A DNA stretch of 64,000 bases from Pseudomonas sp. St316 (GCF_018325905.1 NZ_AP021901.1:5394001-5458000); one strand, 5' to 3'. Shown: positions 37,329-46,351, counted from the stretch's first letter. Notes: generated by a model from the letters alone, not told the origin. Program-made: numbers and translations.

Positions 37329-38216
37329 ATGGACACAAAAAAAATTCTCCTTGCCGTCCGACTCGCCGAAACCTTGCATTTTGGCAAGGCGGCGGAGCTT
37401 GAGAACATGGCCCAGTCAGGCTTAAGCGCGCAAATTGCCAAGCTTGAGAGCGATTTAGGGTTCAGGCTTTTCATTAGAGCGAACCGTAGAGTCGCCCTGA
37501 CTGAGGCTGGGGAGCGCTTCATCGAGAAATCTCGTATATTCATTGATGATATGTACAACTCAATCGCAGAATGCAAAGCGCTATCTGAAAATAAGCGAGC
37601 GGTTGTCAGGGTAGGTTTTTTTGGTGACCAAGCCGCTGAATACACACACCCGATCTTTGCTCTATTTCAAAAACTCAACCCTCATATTCGTCTAGTTTTT
37701 GTAGAACTCAAGATGAGTAACCAGGTACAGTCATTGATAGGCGGCGCGGTGGACGTAGTACTAATGCGATTGCCAACCTTCGACGAAAGACTGGAGTATA
37801 TCGAGCTCTTTCAAGAGTCACGCGTCGCGGTTGTACCCTCAACACATCCTTTTGCTGAGCGTCAATCGCTTACGGTGGCAGATCTCCTGGATAAGCCATT
37901 TGCGATACCGGCTGAAGGGGCTCCCCGAGACTTAATTTCATATTGGAGCCTAGCCGACATTCGCCAAGAGCCCAGTAGAGTTGCCGCTTTCGTAAACTCT
38001 ATACCTGAAGCTCTAGCTGCAGTAGCGTACGGGGGTGCATTTGATACTTTCCCACTCTCGATGAGCAAGGCGCATAACCATCCAGGTATTAGGTATGTAC
38101 CCATTACTGATGCGTCTCATAACACAATGACACTCGCTACAATTAATGGAAATAGATCGCCATCGATCATGGCTCTGAGAAACTGTGCCTCCAAAGCTTT
38201 AGGATTCGAAATTTGA
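37329..38216 (+). CDS. LysR-family transcriptional regulator of the catabolic island
   Basis: A 295-residue protein with an N-terminal winged helix-turn-helix (LHFGKAAELENMAQSGLSAQ, about residues 17-36, then KLESDLGFRLFIR) and a two-lobed effector domain starting near residue 90 (VRVGFFGDQAAEYTHPIFAL). It is transcribed toward the aminotransferase gene. It resembles the CatR/BenM-like branch that responds to aromatic acids, a loose similarity. The start follows directly from the DNA-binding domain. Codon use is A+T-rich like the rest of the island. Confidence 0.9.
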   Translation: MDTKKILLAVRLAETLHFGKAAELENMAQSGLSAQIAKLESDLGFRLFIRANRRVALTEAGERFIEKSRIFIDDMYNSIAECKALSENKRAVVRVGFFGDQAAEYTHPIFALFQKLNPHIRLVFVELKMSNQVQSLIGGAVDVVLMRLPTFDERLEYIELFQESRVAVVPSTHPFAERQSLTVADLLDKPFAIPAEGAPRDLISYWSLADIRQEPSRVAAFVNSIPEALAAVAYGGAFDTFPLSMSKAHNHPGIRYVPITDASHNTMTLATINGNRSPSIMALRNCASKALGFEI

Positions 38217-38580
38217 TCAACCTCTCGTGATGTCATCGATCTCAAGCCGACCGTTGAAGCAATTCTTGCCACCTTCCTCTCCGAAGCTGATAGTCGCAAG
38301 GCATCGGCTTAGCTGCGTTTATATCCTTTTGCTGCGAACTTAGACGCAGAAAACATATAGATTCGATCCAATCACAAAACGTGATTAATCAATCAGCTTT
38401 CTTGCATTGAACCTCTGCTAAGCCTGTCACATCATCGAATCGTCAGTTCACCTTTATCAGCGAACATTTAACTTTAATAGCAACGCTCAACCAATACATC
38501 TTTGTGCCTGTAATGAAATCATGTTTGGGCGATACGATCACCTGCCATGTTTTCTCACAATGACAAAAAGAGGCAATAAA
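38217..38580. promoter_or_regulatory. 364-bp region upstream of the aminotransferase, with LysR-type dyads
   Basis: No full gene. The first 96 bp read as an open frame in phase after the LysR stop (STSRDVIDLKPTVEAILATF, ending TAG at 38310-38312), perhaps a relic. ATCACAAAACGTGAT (38371-38385) is a T-N11-A dyad with perfect 5-bp arms, the form of a LysR box; it overlaps TGATTAATCA (38382-38391). An RBS AGAGGC precedes the ATG at 38581. Confidence 0.5.
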
Positions 38581-39918
38581 ATGAATCATGTCGAAAAAAT
38601 GCTCGTTTTAGATCGAAAACATCTGATCCACCCCCACCTGCCAAAAAACGATGATAACCGCGTCATCTTTGCGCGAGGAAAAGGCTGCAAACTCTGGGAC
38701 ATCGAAGGACGCGAGTATCTGGACGCGACCGGTGGGCTCTGGTTAGCACAGATTGGGCATGGCCGCGAGGAGATCGCCGAAGCAGCCGCCCGCCAGATGA
38801 AACAATTAGAATATTTCACGTGCTTCTGGGACTTCTCGAACGAACGTGCAATTGAGTTGGCGGAAAAACTCGCCACCTTGGCACCTGGTGATTTGGAAAT
38901 GAGCTTTTTCACCAGTGGTGGATCGGAGGGCGATGACGCAGCGATTAAAACTGCTCGTTATTATCACACCCAACGTGGTGAACCAAAACGCACCTGGATT
39001 CTCTCTCGAACAAACGCCTACCACGGACTTGCCTATGGCGGGGGTACCGCTACCGGATTTGCTGAATTGCGGGATGGTATGGGGCCGCACCTACCACACG
39101 TCGCTTATCTTACTCAGCCAAATGCTTATCGCACTTACTATTTCAATGGACAAAATCCGACTGATTTCTGTGTCGCTGAGCTTGAAAAAATGATCGCCAG
39201 CATTGGCGCCGAAAACATTGCAGCCATGATCGCCGAACCGATCATGGGCGTAGGTGGGATGGTGCCTCCACCAGCCGACTACTGGCCACGCATGGCGCAA
39301 GTTCTTAAGAAGAACGGGATTTTACTGATCTTCGACGAAGTAGTATCTGCTTTTGGCCGCTCAGGCTACTGGTTCGCGGCAGAAAAATACGGCGTTACCC
39401 CAGACATGATCGTAACAGCCAAGGGCATTTCCAGTGGCTACATTCCCCTCGGCGCTGTAATCATGAGCCGTGATGTTGCAGATACGGTACGTGAGGGCCA
39501 TGGCTATCCATTGGGTTACACCTACAGTGGTCACCCCGTAGCATGTGCGGTCGCCTTGGAAAACCTCCGCATTCTAGAAGATGAAGATCTGATCAATCGC
39601 TCTAACGAAATGGGCGCTTATATCGCAGAACAACTGTCGGCCCTGCGTGATAATCCATGCGTTGGTGAAGTTCGTCAGGCTGGAATGGGCATTGGCATTG
39701 AGCTGGTGACAGACAAGGAGTCTCGCCAACCTTTGCCTGATGTTGCAATGACGATCCCCGACATCATCCGCGAAGAAACGGGCGTTATTGTTCGTATCAG
39801 CAATGCCACGAACATTTGCATGTCTCCTCCCCTCACAATGAGCAGAGAGGAAGCAGATCGCGCAGTAGAGGCAGTCTGCGGCGTACTGGCCCGCGTAAGG
39901 CCAGACGGTACGGTTTAA
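38581..39918 (+). CDS. Class III (omega) aminotransferase
   Basis: A 445-residue PLP enzyme of fold type I, class III. Motifs: FFTSGGSEGDDAAIKTAR (phosphate-binding loop, from 109), NAYHGL, IAEPIMGVGGM, IFDEVVSAFGRSG with Asp252 that pairs with the pyridine nitrogen, and AKGISSGYIPLGAV with Lys281 as the Schiff-base residue. Enzymes of this class deaminate primary amines or beta-amino acids to aldehydes or keto acids, usually with pyruvate. With a permease and aldehyde dehydrogenase gene downstream, the likely job is amine to aldehyde. A longer reading from 38521 exists, but 38581 has the ribosome site and family-like start. Confidence 0.92.
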   Translation: MNHVEKMLVLDRKHLIHPHLPKNDDNRVIFARGKGCKLWDIEGREYLDATGGLWLAQIGHGREEIAEAAARQMKQLEYFTCFWDFSNERAIELAEKLATLAPGDLEMSFFTSGGSEGDDAAIKTARYYHTQRGEPKRTWILSRTNAYHGLAYGGGTATGFAELRDGMGPHLPHVAYLTQPNAYRTYYFNGQNPTDFCVAELEKMIASIGAENIAAMIAEPIMGVGGMVPPPADYWPRMAQVLKKNGILLIFDEVVSAFGRSGYWFAAEKYGVTPDMIVTAKGISSGYIPLGAVIMSRDVADTVREGHGYPLGYTYSGHPVACAVALENLRILEDEDLINRSNEMGAYIAEQLSALRDNPCVGEVRQAGMGIGIELVTDKESRQPLPDVAMTIPDIIREETGVIVRISNATNICMSPPLTMSREEADRAVEAVCGVLARVRPDGTV

Positions 39919-39928
39919 GTGAATCTCA

Positions 39929-39955
39929 GCCTGGATCCTACGTTCGGATCCAGGC
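39929..39955. terminator. Strong hairpin after the aminotransferase gene
   Basis: GCCTGGATCC (39929-39938) pairs perfectly with GGATCCAGGC (39946-39955) across a 7-nt loop, 10 bp after the stop. No T run follows, so it may stabilise the 3' end or terminate only weakly. Confidence 0.5.
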
Positions 39956-40219
39956 GGCTTACGAATATCGGTGCCTGTAGCTGCCGCACGGTGATAAATG
40001 AAGAGCTTTTTGAGAAGAGCGTTCCCCATCCGCCCCTCAAAAGCCCGAGGAATCCCAAATTACGCACTCCAAATTAATAAAAACAAAAACCATGATTTAA
40101 TTAATTTGCGACAACTGCCAAACTGCGGCTCTGGCCATTTAATTAAATCCTAAAATAGACGACCTAGTTATTAAGAGCGATCTTATTAGCCGGGAAGTTT
40201 GCTGTATGCGGAGGGTTCT
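39956..40219. promoter_or_regulatory. Upstream region of the permease with repeated ATTTAATTAA
   Basis: This A+T-rich stretch between the aminotransferase hairpin and the permease start has no gene. ATTTAATTAA occurs at 40095-40104 and again at 40137-40146, where it extends to the perfect palindrome ATTTAATTAAAT (40137-40148). The 42-bp distance is four helical turns. A promoter for the permease is likely here. Confidence 0.45.
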
Positions 40220-41629
40220 ATGCAAACCGATGAACACAAGCTACGCCCCAATTCATTAGGCGTATCCGATATTGTTTTTTTTGTTGTAGCCGCTGCCGCT
40301 CCTCTAGGAGCTACGCTGGGTGCAGCACCCGCTGTTTTTGCTATTGGAGGCCCCAGCGCACCAAGTCTGTATCTTTGTGCATCCGTGATTCTATTACTTT
40401 TCGCTATTGGCTTTGCGGCCATGAGCAGGTATGTGGTGAGTGCTGGTGGCTTTGCTGAACTGGTTAAAGTCGGAATAGGTCGACCTTTTGGCAACGCTGC
40501 TTCAGGCATCGCGATCCTGGCTTACATCTGCATGCTGATTGGAATCTTCGGCGCCTTCGCTGCTTTTAACTCTGAAGCCTTCAAGTCCTTTCTCGGATTT
40601 GATCTAAGCTGGCAAGCTAGCGCTATTTTCGCGATCATTATTGTTGGTGTCTTCGGCTATTTGGATGTGAATATTTCGGCCAAAGTTCTTGGCGTTCTGA
40701 TGATACTGGAAGTCTTGATTCTGGTGGTATTTGACGCCGCCGTTCTTATAAAATCCGATACCACAGCCATCACCTTTCAAAACCTCATACCTACTGACTT
40801 AAGCACACCTGGACTCGGTGTGGCCTTTATGTTCGCTTTCGCGTGTTTCGTGGGTTTTGAGTCAACAACGATATACGGTGAAGAAGCTAAAAACCCACAT
40901 AAGACCATCCCGATGGCAACTTACATTGCAATTGGATTAATCGGTATATTCTATACAGTCACCACCTGGTGCCTGGGGATCGCTTACAGCGGCGCTGACA
41001 TTCAAGCCGCTGCAGGCACGGATTTAGTAAACTTCGTCTTCAATGCAAACACAAAATTTGTAGGCCAATGGTCAACAGACCTTATGCAAATCCTAGCAGT
41101 GACGAGTCTATTTGCCGTCTTGCTGTCGTTCCACAATGCACTTTGCAGGTATCTCTTTTCGCTGTCGCGCTCGGGCTTCATTTTCAAAAGGCTAGGCAGG
41201 GTTCATGCCAAAAATAGCAGCCCACACAATGCAAGTATTACGCTTAGTTTCATAACACTGTTTATTATCGCTTTGTTCATGGCAGCAGATGCAGACCCTA
41301 TCAACAGTCTGTATATGTGGATGGTTGCTCTTGGCACGTTGGGTATCCTGGCACTTCAAACATTGGGTTGCATTGCAGTTATTGCATACTTTAAGAAAAC
41401 CCGCAAAGGGCACTTCTGGCAGGGGCTAGTAGCACCGGCCCTAGGTGGCGCTGGGCTATTTGTAGTCGTTCTGCTCGCCATCACTAACTTTCAAGAACTA
41501 AGCGGAGCAAAATCCGGGCTCGCTAGCCAACTACCTTGGCTAGTTTTGGTGGCAGCAATTTTGGGAGTAGTTAACGGTATCAGGAAACCTAAGCGACTGA
41601 TTGATGGGGGCAACCCGGCTTCAACTTGA
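40220..41629 (+). CDS. APC-superfamily amino acid / amine permease
   Basis: A 469-residue inner-membrane transporter with about 12 hydrophobic segments. The first, SDIVFFVVAAAAPLGATLGA (about residues 18-37), carries the small-residue start of APC helix 1; GFESTTIYGEEAKNPHKTIP is the family's helix 6 to loop signature (G-F-E followed by E-x-x-x-P). It would import an amine or amino acid as the island's substrate. The start at 40220 follows GGAGGGTT; a frame seven codons longer is less likely. Its codon use is clearly A+T-rich. Neighbouring genes suggest the substrate is the amine used by the aminotransferase. Confidence 0.9.
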   Translation: MQTDEHKLRPNSLGVSDIVFFVVAAAAPLGATLGAAPAVFAIGGPSAPSLYLCASVILLLFAIGFAAMSRYVVSAGGFAELVKVGIGRPFGNAASGIAILAYICMLIGIFGAFAAFNSEAFKSFLGFDLSWQASAIFAIIIVGVFGYLDVNISAKVLGVLMILEVLILVVFDAAVLIKSDTTAITFQNLIPTDLSTPGLGVAFMFAFACFVGFESTTIYGEEAKNPHKTIPMATYIAIGLIGIFYTVTTWCLGIAYSGADIQAAAGTDLVNFVFNANTKFVGQWSTDLMQILAVTSLFAVLLSFHNALCRYLFSLSRSGFIFKRLGRVHAKNSSPHNASITLSFITLFIIALFMAADADPINSLYMWMVALGTLGILALQTLGCIAVIAYFKKTRKGHFWQGLVAPALGGAGLFVVVLLAITNFQELSGAKSGLASQLPWLVLVAAILGVVNGIRKPKRLIDGGNPAST

Positions 41630-41646
41630 TTGCGCAAAAAAATTAC

Positions 41647-41665
41647 GGCGTTCCTTGGGAACGCC
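41647..41665 (+). terminator. Hairpin after the permease gene
   Basis: GGCGTTCC and GGAACGCC (perfect 8-bp arms, 3-nt loop) lie 17 bp after the permease stop, followed by AAAATTC rather than a T run. It is flanked by A's on the left, so it has the form of a terminator on the minus strand as well. Confidence 0.45.
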
Positions 41666-41707
41666 AAAATTCAAAGCTTCAATAAAGCAATATGCTTAGA
41701 CATTGCT

Positions 41708-41717
41708 GTTAATTAAC
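41708..41717. promoter_or_regulatory. Palindrome GTTAATTAAC upstream of the channel gene
   Basis: A perfect 10-bp palindrome 38 bp before the channel ATG, sharing the TTAATTAA core seen upstream of the permease. Confidence 0.4.
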
Positions 41718-41754
41718 GAGTCTGCCAACAACAATATAATAAAGGATTCCAGCT

Positions 41755-43080
41755 ATGGCACTTAGCAAGAGCTGCATTACCAAAATCATTCCGTGCATGG
41801 CGCTGAGCTACTCCTTGGGTGCGAATGCTTACGAGCTTCTAGCGAGTGGCGGCACGAAAGTTGATGCATCCCTGGAAGCCGTGTATGCATTGATGCACAG
41901 CGATAAGAATTATAACGTCTTAAACAACCGAGACCCCGGCAGCTCGAACTGGAGCGAAGGCTACATCAAGTACGGATTGAGCGGCAGCCAAGAAATCGCT
42001 AACAGCTCAACTGCGTACGGCGCATTTAACTTGATTAGTTCTGGAACTTGGGGGGACGGCGATGCAGCCGGATTTACACAAGGTAGCGAGCGCAGAACGG
42101 CGGTCAACGACGCCTATTTTGGCTGGCGTTCCGGGGATATGTTCCCTACCCTCGGTCACAATGGTTTAGATGTTTCAGCAGGCAGCCAGCAAGTCATGAT
42201 TGGCGATGGATTCCTAATCCATAGTGATGGCCTGAGCTACGGTGATGCAGATCTGGGTGGCAACTATGATCGGGGAGGTGCCTACTACCTGGCGGCCCGC
42301 AAAGCATTCAAAAATACTGCTGTTGTAAAAATAGGTGGGAGCGAAGGATGGCGGAGCGATCTAGCATGGATCAAATCAGACAATCGCGCCCAGGCAGAAA
42401 CAGAGCTTGGCTTAGCAACGCTTGAGCATGTCAATGAACTTGGGACTCTCGGCGTCACGTATATTCGCGGTTTAGACGTGAACGAGCGCTACGCTACGCC
42501 GCTGCAACGTGAGCGTGACGGTATGAACGTGGCTAGCATTCGCGGGGTTGGCTCTTTAGGTGTAGAGCAGCTTCACCTCTCATTTGAATACGCAACGCAG
42601 GATAGAAGTGACGGTCGAGAAAACGCCTGGTACCTTGAGGGGGGCTGGACATTCAAGGATTTAACTTGGTCACCAACAGTTACTTATAGATATAGCCGTT
42701 TCTCTGAAAACTATGACACTTTGTTTTACGGCCAAAGTAGAGGTTATGGCACCTGGTTCCAGGGGGAAGTCGCCTCTAATTACGCTGGCCCGTTCAACCA
42801 AAACACCAAAGTTCATCATGTTGGCATCAAAGCAAAACCCACCGAAAGTTTAACTGTGGGGGCATTGGCGTTTGATTTTAGAACAATCAACAAGAACCAA
42901 GGTAATCTTGACGGCAGGGAACTAGATCTTTATGCCGAGTGGATGGTAAATGAACATCTCATGATCAGCCCGGTCATTGGTTTTTACCAACCGAAGAAGA
43001 GCGCTCAGGATGGAGGGCTCCAGCTGGGTGATAACTCGACTAACACCTACCTACAGCTGATCGTGGGAACTTTCTTTTAA
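41755..43080 (+). CDS. Outer-membrane beta-barrel channel (porin-like)
   Basis: A 441-residue protein with a signal peptide (MALSKSCITKIIPCMALSYS, cut near NAYE at about residue 26), an alternating polar and aromatic pattern throughout, and a C-terminal Phe (LQLIVGTFF), all typical of outer-membrane barrels. It lacks the OprD-type start I would expect, so I do not assign it to OprD; it may belong to another specific-channel family. Its place between permease and dehydrogenase genes suggests uptake of the pathway substrate. RBS AAAGGA precedes the ATG. Confidence 0.8.
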   Translation: MALSKSCITKIIPCMALSYSLGANAYELLASGGTKVDASLEAVYALMHSDKNYNVLNNRDPGSSNWSEGYIKYGLSGSQEIANSSTAYGAFNLISSGTWGDGDAAGFTQGSERRTAVNDAYFGWRSGDMFPTLGHNGLDVSAGSQQVMIGDGFLIHSDGLSYGDADLGGNYDRGGAYYLAARKAFKNTAVVKIGGSEGWRSDLAWIKSDNRAQAETELGLATLEHVNELGTLGVTYIRGLDVNERYATPLQRERDGMNVASIRGVGSLGVEQLHLSFEYATQDRSDGRENAWYLEGGWTFKDLTWSPTVTYRYSRFSENYDTLFYGQSRGYGTWFQGEVASNYAGPFNQNTKVHHVGIKAKPTESLTVGALAFDFRTINKNQGNLDGRELDLYAEWMVNEHLMISPVIGFYQPKKSAQDGGLQLGDNSTNTYLQLIVGTFF

Positions 43081-43094
43081 TCGCCGAGCCGCTT

Positions 43095-43139
43095 AGCCGC
43101 CATCAGTATTCCAACGTTAGGGCAATAAATATGGCGGCT
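43095..43139. repeat. Inverted repeat AGCCGCCAT / ATGGCGGCT after the channel gene
   Basis: Perfect 9-bp arms (43095-43103 and 43131-43139) with a 27-bp loop, starting 15 bp after the stop. No T run. It lies in the 159-bp gap before the aldehyde dehydrogenase gene. Confidence 0.45.
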
Positions 43140-43239
43140 TCACAACAAGCACTCAGTCATTTGTAACGCTGAGTCTGCTCGTTAAATATAATTTTCATAT
43201 TCAATTCATTTTGAACAAACAGATATTGGAGGCCAAAAA

Positions 43240-44712
43240 ATGCATAAGACCCAACCTTATACCTCTCTGAATCTTCAACCCATTGCGGGTACTTGGCGCG
43301 AAGGCAGCACGGGCCGCTCAATGACCGTCAATGACCCCTTTACGCGCAAACCTTTAATCGAAATCTCTCTCGCTAGCAAAGAGGATTTGAATGATGCCTA
43401 CACCCGAGCGGCGCAGGCTCAGGTTGCATGGGCAGAAACAGGCCCCACTGCACGCGCTGCGGTACTACTGCGCGCAGCACAGATCTTCGATGAGCGTCAT
43501 CAAGAAATAGTTGATTGGATTATTTCGGAATCAGGTAGCACCCGGATTAAAGCCGAGTTCGAATGGATATCGGCAAAAAACATTACCTTGGAAGCAGCAT
43601 CCTTCCCGAATCGTGTCCATGGACGGATTGTCGAATCCGACGTGCCGGCTAAAGAAAGCCGTATCTATCGCCGTCCACTTGGGGTTGTGGGGGTAATTAG
43701 TCCTTGGAACTTCCCTCTCCACCTGACTCAGCGCTCACTTGCTCCAGCCCTGGCACTTGGCAATGCAGTGGTAGTAAAGCCTGCAAGTGACACACCTGTT
43801 ACCGGCGGACTTCTGCTCGCACGAATCTTTGAGGAAGCTGGACTGCCAGCTGGCGTACTCAGCGTGATCGTTGGTTCCGGAGCAGAAATCGGTGACGACT
43901 TCGTGTCGCATCCAATACCGAGTTTCATTTCATTCACCGGCTCAACGCCTATAGGGCAGAACATCGCTAGACAGGCAAGCTGCGGTGAATACCTCAAACA
44001 TGTTGCTCTCGAACTCGGTGGTAACAACCCGTTTGTTGTCCTTGCAGACGCAGACCTTGAGCTCGCTGTACACGCAGCCGTTGTTGGCAAGTTCCTTCAC
44101 CAAGGGCAGATTTGCATGGCCGTCAACAGGATCATCGTGGAAGACTCGATTTATGACGACTTCGCCTCAATGTTCATCCAGCGCGTAAGCAATCTCGTGC
44201 TTGGAGATCCGGGAGACATCAAAACTGCTGTCGGCCCAGTGATCAACCAGAAGCAGTTCAGCGGCCTGACGCAGAAAGTAGCACAAGCCAAAAGAGAAGG
44301 CGCAACCCTGGCCTACGCTGGCGAGTCTGAGGGTCTAGTCTTCGCTCCTCATGTTTTCACAGAGGTCAAACCCCATATGGAACTGGCGGTCGAAGAGATA
44401 TTTGGCCCGATTGCCGGCCTGATGCGTGCCAAAGACGCCGAGCACGCCCTGGAACTGGCAAACGCAACTCAGTTTGGTCTCTCTGCTGCAGTTTTCTCTG
44501 GTGATCTGGATCGAGGTGTTCAATTTGCCCGGCGGATTCAGTCAGGTATGGCGCACGTCAACGATATTCCTGTTGCAGACGCTGCCAACATTCCTTTCGG
44601 TGGGGAGAAGAATTCTGGCATTGGCCGATTCAACGGCGACTGGGCAATCGACGAATTCACCACAACTCAATGGGTATCTGTACAACGTCAACCGCGTCAG
44701 TACCCCTTCTGA
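43240..44712 (+). CDS. NAD(P)-dependent aldehyde dehydrogenase, aromatic-aldehyde type
   Basis: A 490-residue ALDH with all the catalytic residues: Asn157 in SPWNFP, Lys180, FTGSTPIGQ (232-240), the general base Glu258 in LELGGNNP, and the nucleophile Cys292 in GQICMAVNR. The GGNN variant, in place of the common GGKS, also occurs in benzaldehyde dehydrogenase (XylC) and related aromatic-aldehyde enzymes, as I recall them. With the aminotransferase it would turn an amine-derived aldehyde into an acid. It is the last gene of the island, followed by terminators. Start preceded by TTGGAGG. Confidence 0.9.
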   Translation: MHKTQPYTSLNLQPIAGTWREGSTGRSMTVNDPFTRKPLIEISLASKEDLNDAYTRAAQAQVAWAETGPTARAAVLLRAAQIFDERHQEIVDWIISESGSTRIKAEFEWISAKNITLEAASFPNRVHGRIVESDVPAKESRIYRRPLGVVGVISPWNFPLHLTQRSLAPALALGNAVVVKPASDTPVTGGLLLARIFEEAGLPAGVLSVIVGSGAEIGDDFVSHPIPSFISFTGSTPIGQNIARQASCGEYLKHVALELGGNNPFVVLADADLELAVHAAVVGKFLHQGQICMAVNRIIVEDSIYDDFASMFIQRVSNLVLGDPGDIKTAVGPVINQKQFSGLTQKVAQAKREGATLAYAGESEGLVFAPHVFTEVKPHMELAVEEIFGPIAGLMRAKDAEHALELANATQFGLSAAVFSGDLDRGVQFARRIQSGMAHVNDIPVADAANIPFGGEKNSGIGRFNGDWAIDEFTTTQWVSVQRQPRQYPF

Positions 44713-44739
44713 TTCGAGTGCCTGGGCTGGGCAAAAAAC

Positions 44740-44795
44740 AGCACGGCGCATCAAGCCGTGCTCGGCATTCTCCAGACTGAGAATGCCGAGTCTTT
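44740..44795 (+). terminator. Tandem hairpins ending the catabolic island
   Basis: AGCACGGC / GCCGTGCT (44740-44762) lies next to CTCGGCATTCTC / GAGAATGCCGAG (44761-44790; perfect 12-bp stem, 6-nt loop), followed by TCTTT. They would stop the aldehyde dehydrogenase transcript. Confidence 0.75.
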
Positions 44796-44881
44796 GAAAT
44801 AGCCCGGAGCAATAATTCTCGACGAACGTGAATCGTGCACTACGCAAGTATTTTATACGCGCGCACTCTTGCTTGCTCCTT

Positions 44882-44918
44882 AGCCTCTTGACGCCTTGAG
44901 CTTAAAGAGGCTTTTTTT
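44882..44918 (+). terminator. Second rho-independent terminator, plus strand
   Basis: AGCCTCTT (44882-44889) and AAGAGGCT (44905-44912) form a perfect 8-bp stem followed by seven T's. It guards the 3' end of the convergent effector gene against read-through. Confidence 0.75.
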
Positions 44919-44953
44919 AACAAAAACTCAGAGCGACCGGCGACTCTGCGAAG

Positions 44954-46309
44954 CTAAACAGCTCGCTCAGCGGCATTGAGGGTCGAGCGGCCCGAGACCA
45001 CATCGGCGCCGTCATCCTCATTGTCGCTATCTTCGGCGATCTGTTCGGCCGTCGACATGTTGGCCAAGGGCAACATTCCCTGCAGCTCATCCGGATGAGC
45101 GGGACCGGCGGATAGCCTGTCCAACGCGGCGGAGGCCTTGTCCGCCAACGGCTGGGTCATCACTCCCGTCGTCACCCAGGCAGCGAGCACCGGGGCCATC
45201 GTGGCCGTCACCGTCGCCTTGCCAGCCGCCGCCACACCCGCAGGCGAAATCCCGGAACGCCTGGCTGCGTTGACCGCGGCGGTCTGGGCCATGCCGATCG
45301 CCGTAATACCGCCGGCCAACGCGCCGAGACCACTGACCAGGCCAGTCGGCGTAACCAAGGCTTGCAGCGATTTGCTGCCATCGCGCATCGCGTCCAGCGG
45401 CAGGCTACCGACCCGCTTCGCAATGCCCATCGCAGCACTCCCTACGCCATAATTCTTGAGGTCCTTGTAACGCTGGTGCCAGTCTTGACGCCCCAGCAGG
45501 TATTCCGGGCCAATCCGGTGTTTGGATTTATCGATGGAATGTTGCAGGTCATAAGCGGCCATGCCTGAAAGCGGAGAACCGACGGCAGCGATCACCGAGT
45601 CCACCTTGCTGCCCGTTTGCGCATCGACGGTCTTCGTCACGACGGGTTGGATGACCGTGCGCAACACGTTTCGCGCGGTGAAGGTCTGGAACGTCAGGCT
45701 GCCTTCGACAGCCTGGGTCGTCAGGCTCGGCTTCACAGCCTGGGCGGCTTCCTGCATGACCGGCTCCAGATCGGCATTTTCGGCGACCAGCCACTGGGTG
45801 TCGCTGGTGGCGCGCTTGATCAGGCCATTGCCGACCGTGTCGGAGGCGCTGCTGACCAGGCCGGCAATCGCCGACAGCGCCAATGGAGCGGTAATCGAAC
45901 CATTGCCGGTCACCGCCGGGGCGAAGTCCAGCGCGATGGACGCCGCGCCGAAGGGAACCGAACGAAGGAATCCAACCGTGTCATGGGCCGCGCGATCCAG
46001 GCGCGAGCCTTTGGTCAGCACGGCATCGACGCTTTGCGCGGTTTCCCCGTCATTGGCCAAGGTACGCGAACGATCGTCGATCAGTGCTTCGAAGGCCTCG
46101 CGATTGGCACCGTTTATATGCGGCTCGAATACCCGGGTGAGCTGGGCCTTGATTGCACCCGTCCGATTGGCCAGGTCCTGTTCAGCCGTGACAGGACCGA
46201 TCGGGACGGATGCAGCGGTCCCGGTGGTCGCGGTCGTTGAATGGGACGGGAGTGTTTCTTCAACCTGATTCGTCAGTGGATGGGGCGGTGTCAGGGAGAT
46301 GGAATCCAT
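44954..46309 (-). CDS. hopAA1: Putative type III secretion effector, HopAA1 / RopAA family
   Basis: A 451-residue protein from the ATG at 46309. The first 50 residues hold 15 Ser or Thr, with Ile at position 4 and no acidic residue from 3 to 16, typical of type III secretion signals. The body matches my memory of P. syringae HopAA1 at several points: a GET...GSRLDRAAHDTVGFLRSVPF stretch (88-120), TARNVLRTV (211-219), and AAMGIAKRVGSLPLD (292-306), then GALAGGITAIG. It has hydrophobic alanine/glycine-rich segments near 320-385. A consensus hrp box lies 43 bp upstream of the ATG. No chaperone or secretion genes are nearby. In P. fluorescens the family is called RopAA. An upstream in-frame extension to 46483 crosses the hrp box and is rejected. 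Confidence 0.78.
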   Translation of the reverse strand: MDSISLTPPHPLTNQVEETLPSHSTTATTGTAASVPIGPVTAEQDLANRTGAIKAQLTRVFEPHINGANREAFEALIDDRSRTLANDGETAQSVDAVLTKGSRLDRAAHDTVGFLRSVPFGAASIALDFAPAVTGNGSITAPLALSAIAGLVSSASDTVGNGLIKRATSDTQWLVAENADLEPVMQEAAQAVKPSLTTQAVEGSLTFQTFTARNVLRTVIQPVVTKTVDAQTGSKVDSVIAAVGSPLSGMAAYDLQHSIDKSKHRIGPEYLLGRQDWHQRYKDLKNYGVGSAAMGIAKRVGSLPLDAMRDGSKSLQALVTPTGLVSGLGALAGGITAIGMAQTAAVNAARRSGISPAGVAAAGKATVTATMAPVLAAWVTTGVMTQPLADKASAALDRLSAGPAHPDELQGMLPLANMSTAEQIAEDSDNEDDGADVVSGRSTLNAAERAV

Positions 46310-46351
46310 GGGCGGGTCTCTTGTGCGCAAAAGTGAAGGGTTTACCTGTGT

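Noticed and set aside
41755..43080. OprD assignment for the outer-membrane channel
   Set aside because: General barrel features are clear, but I do not see the OprD-type start or conserved blocks; the broader call is safer.
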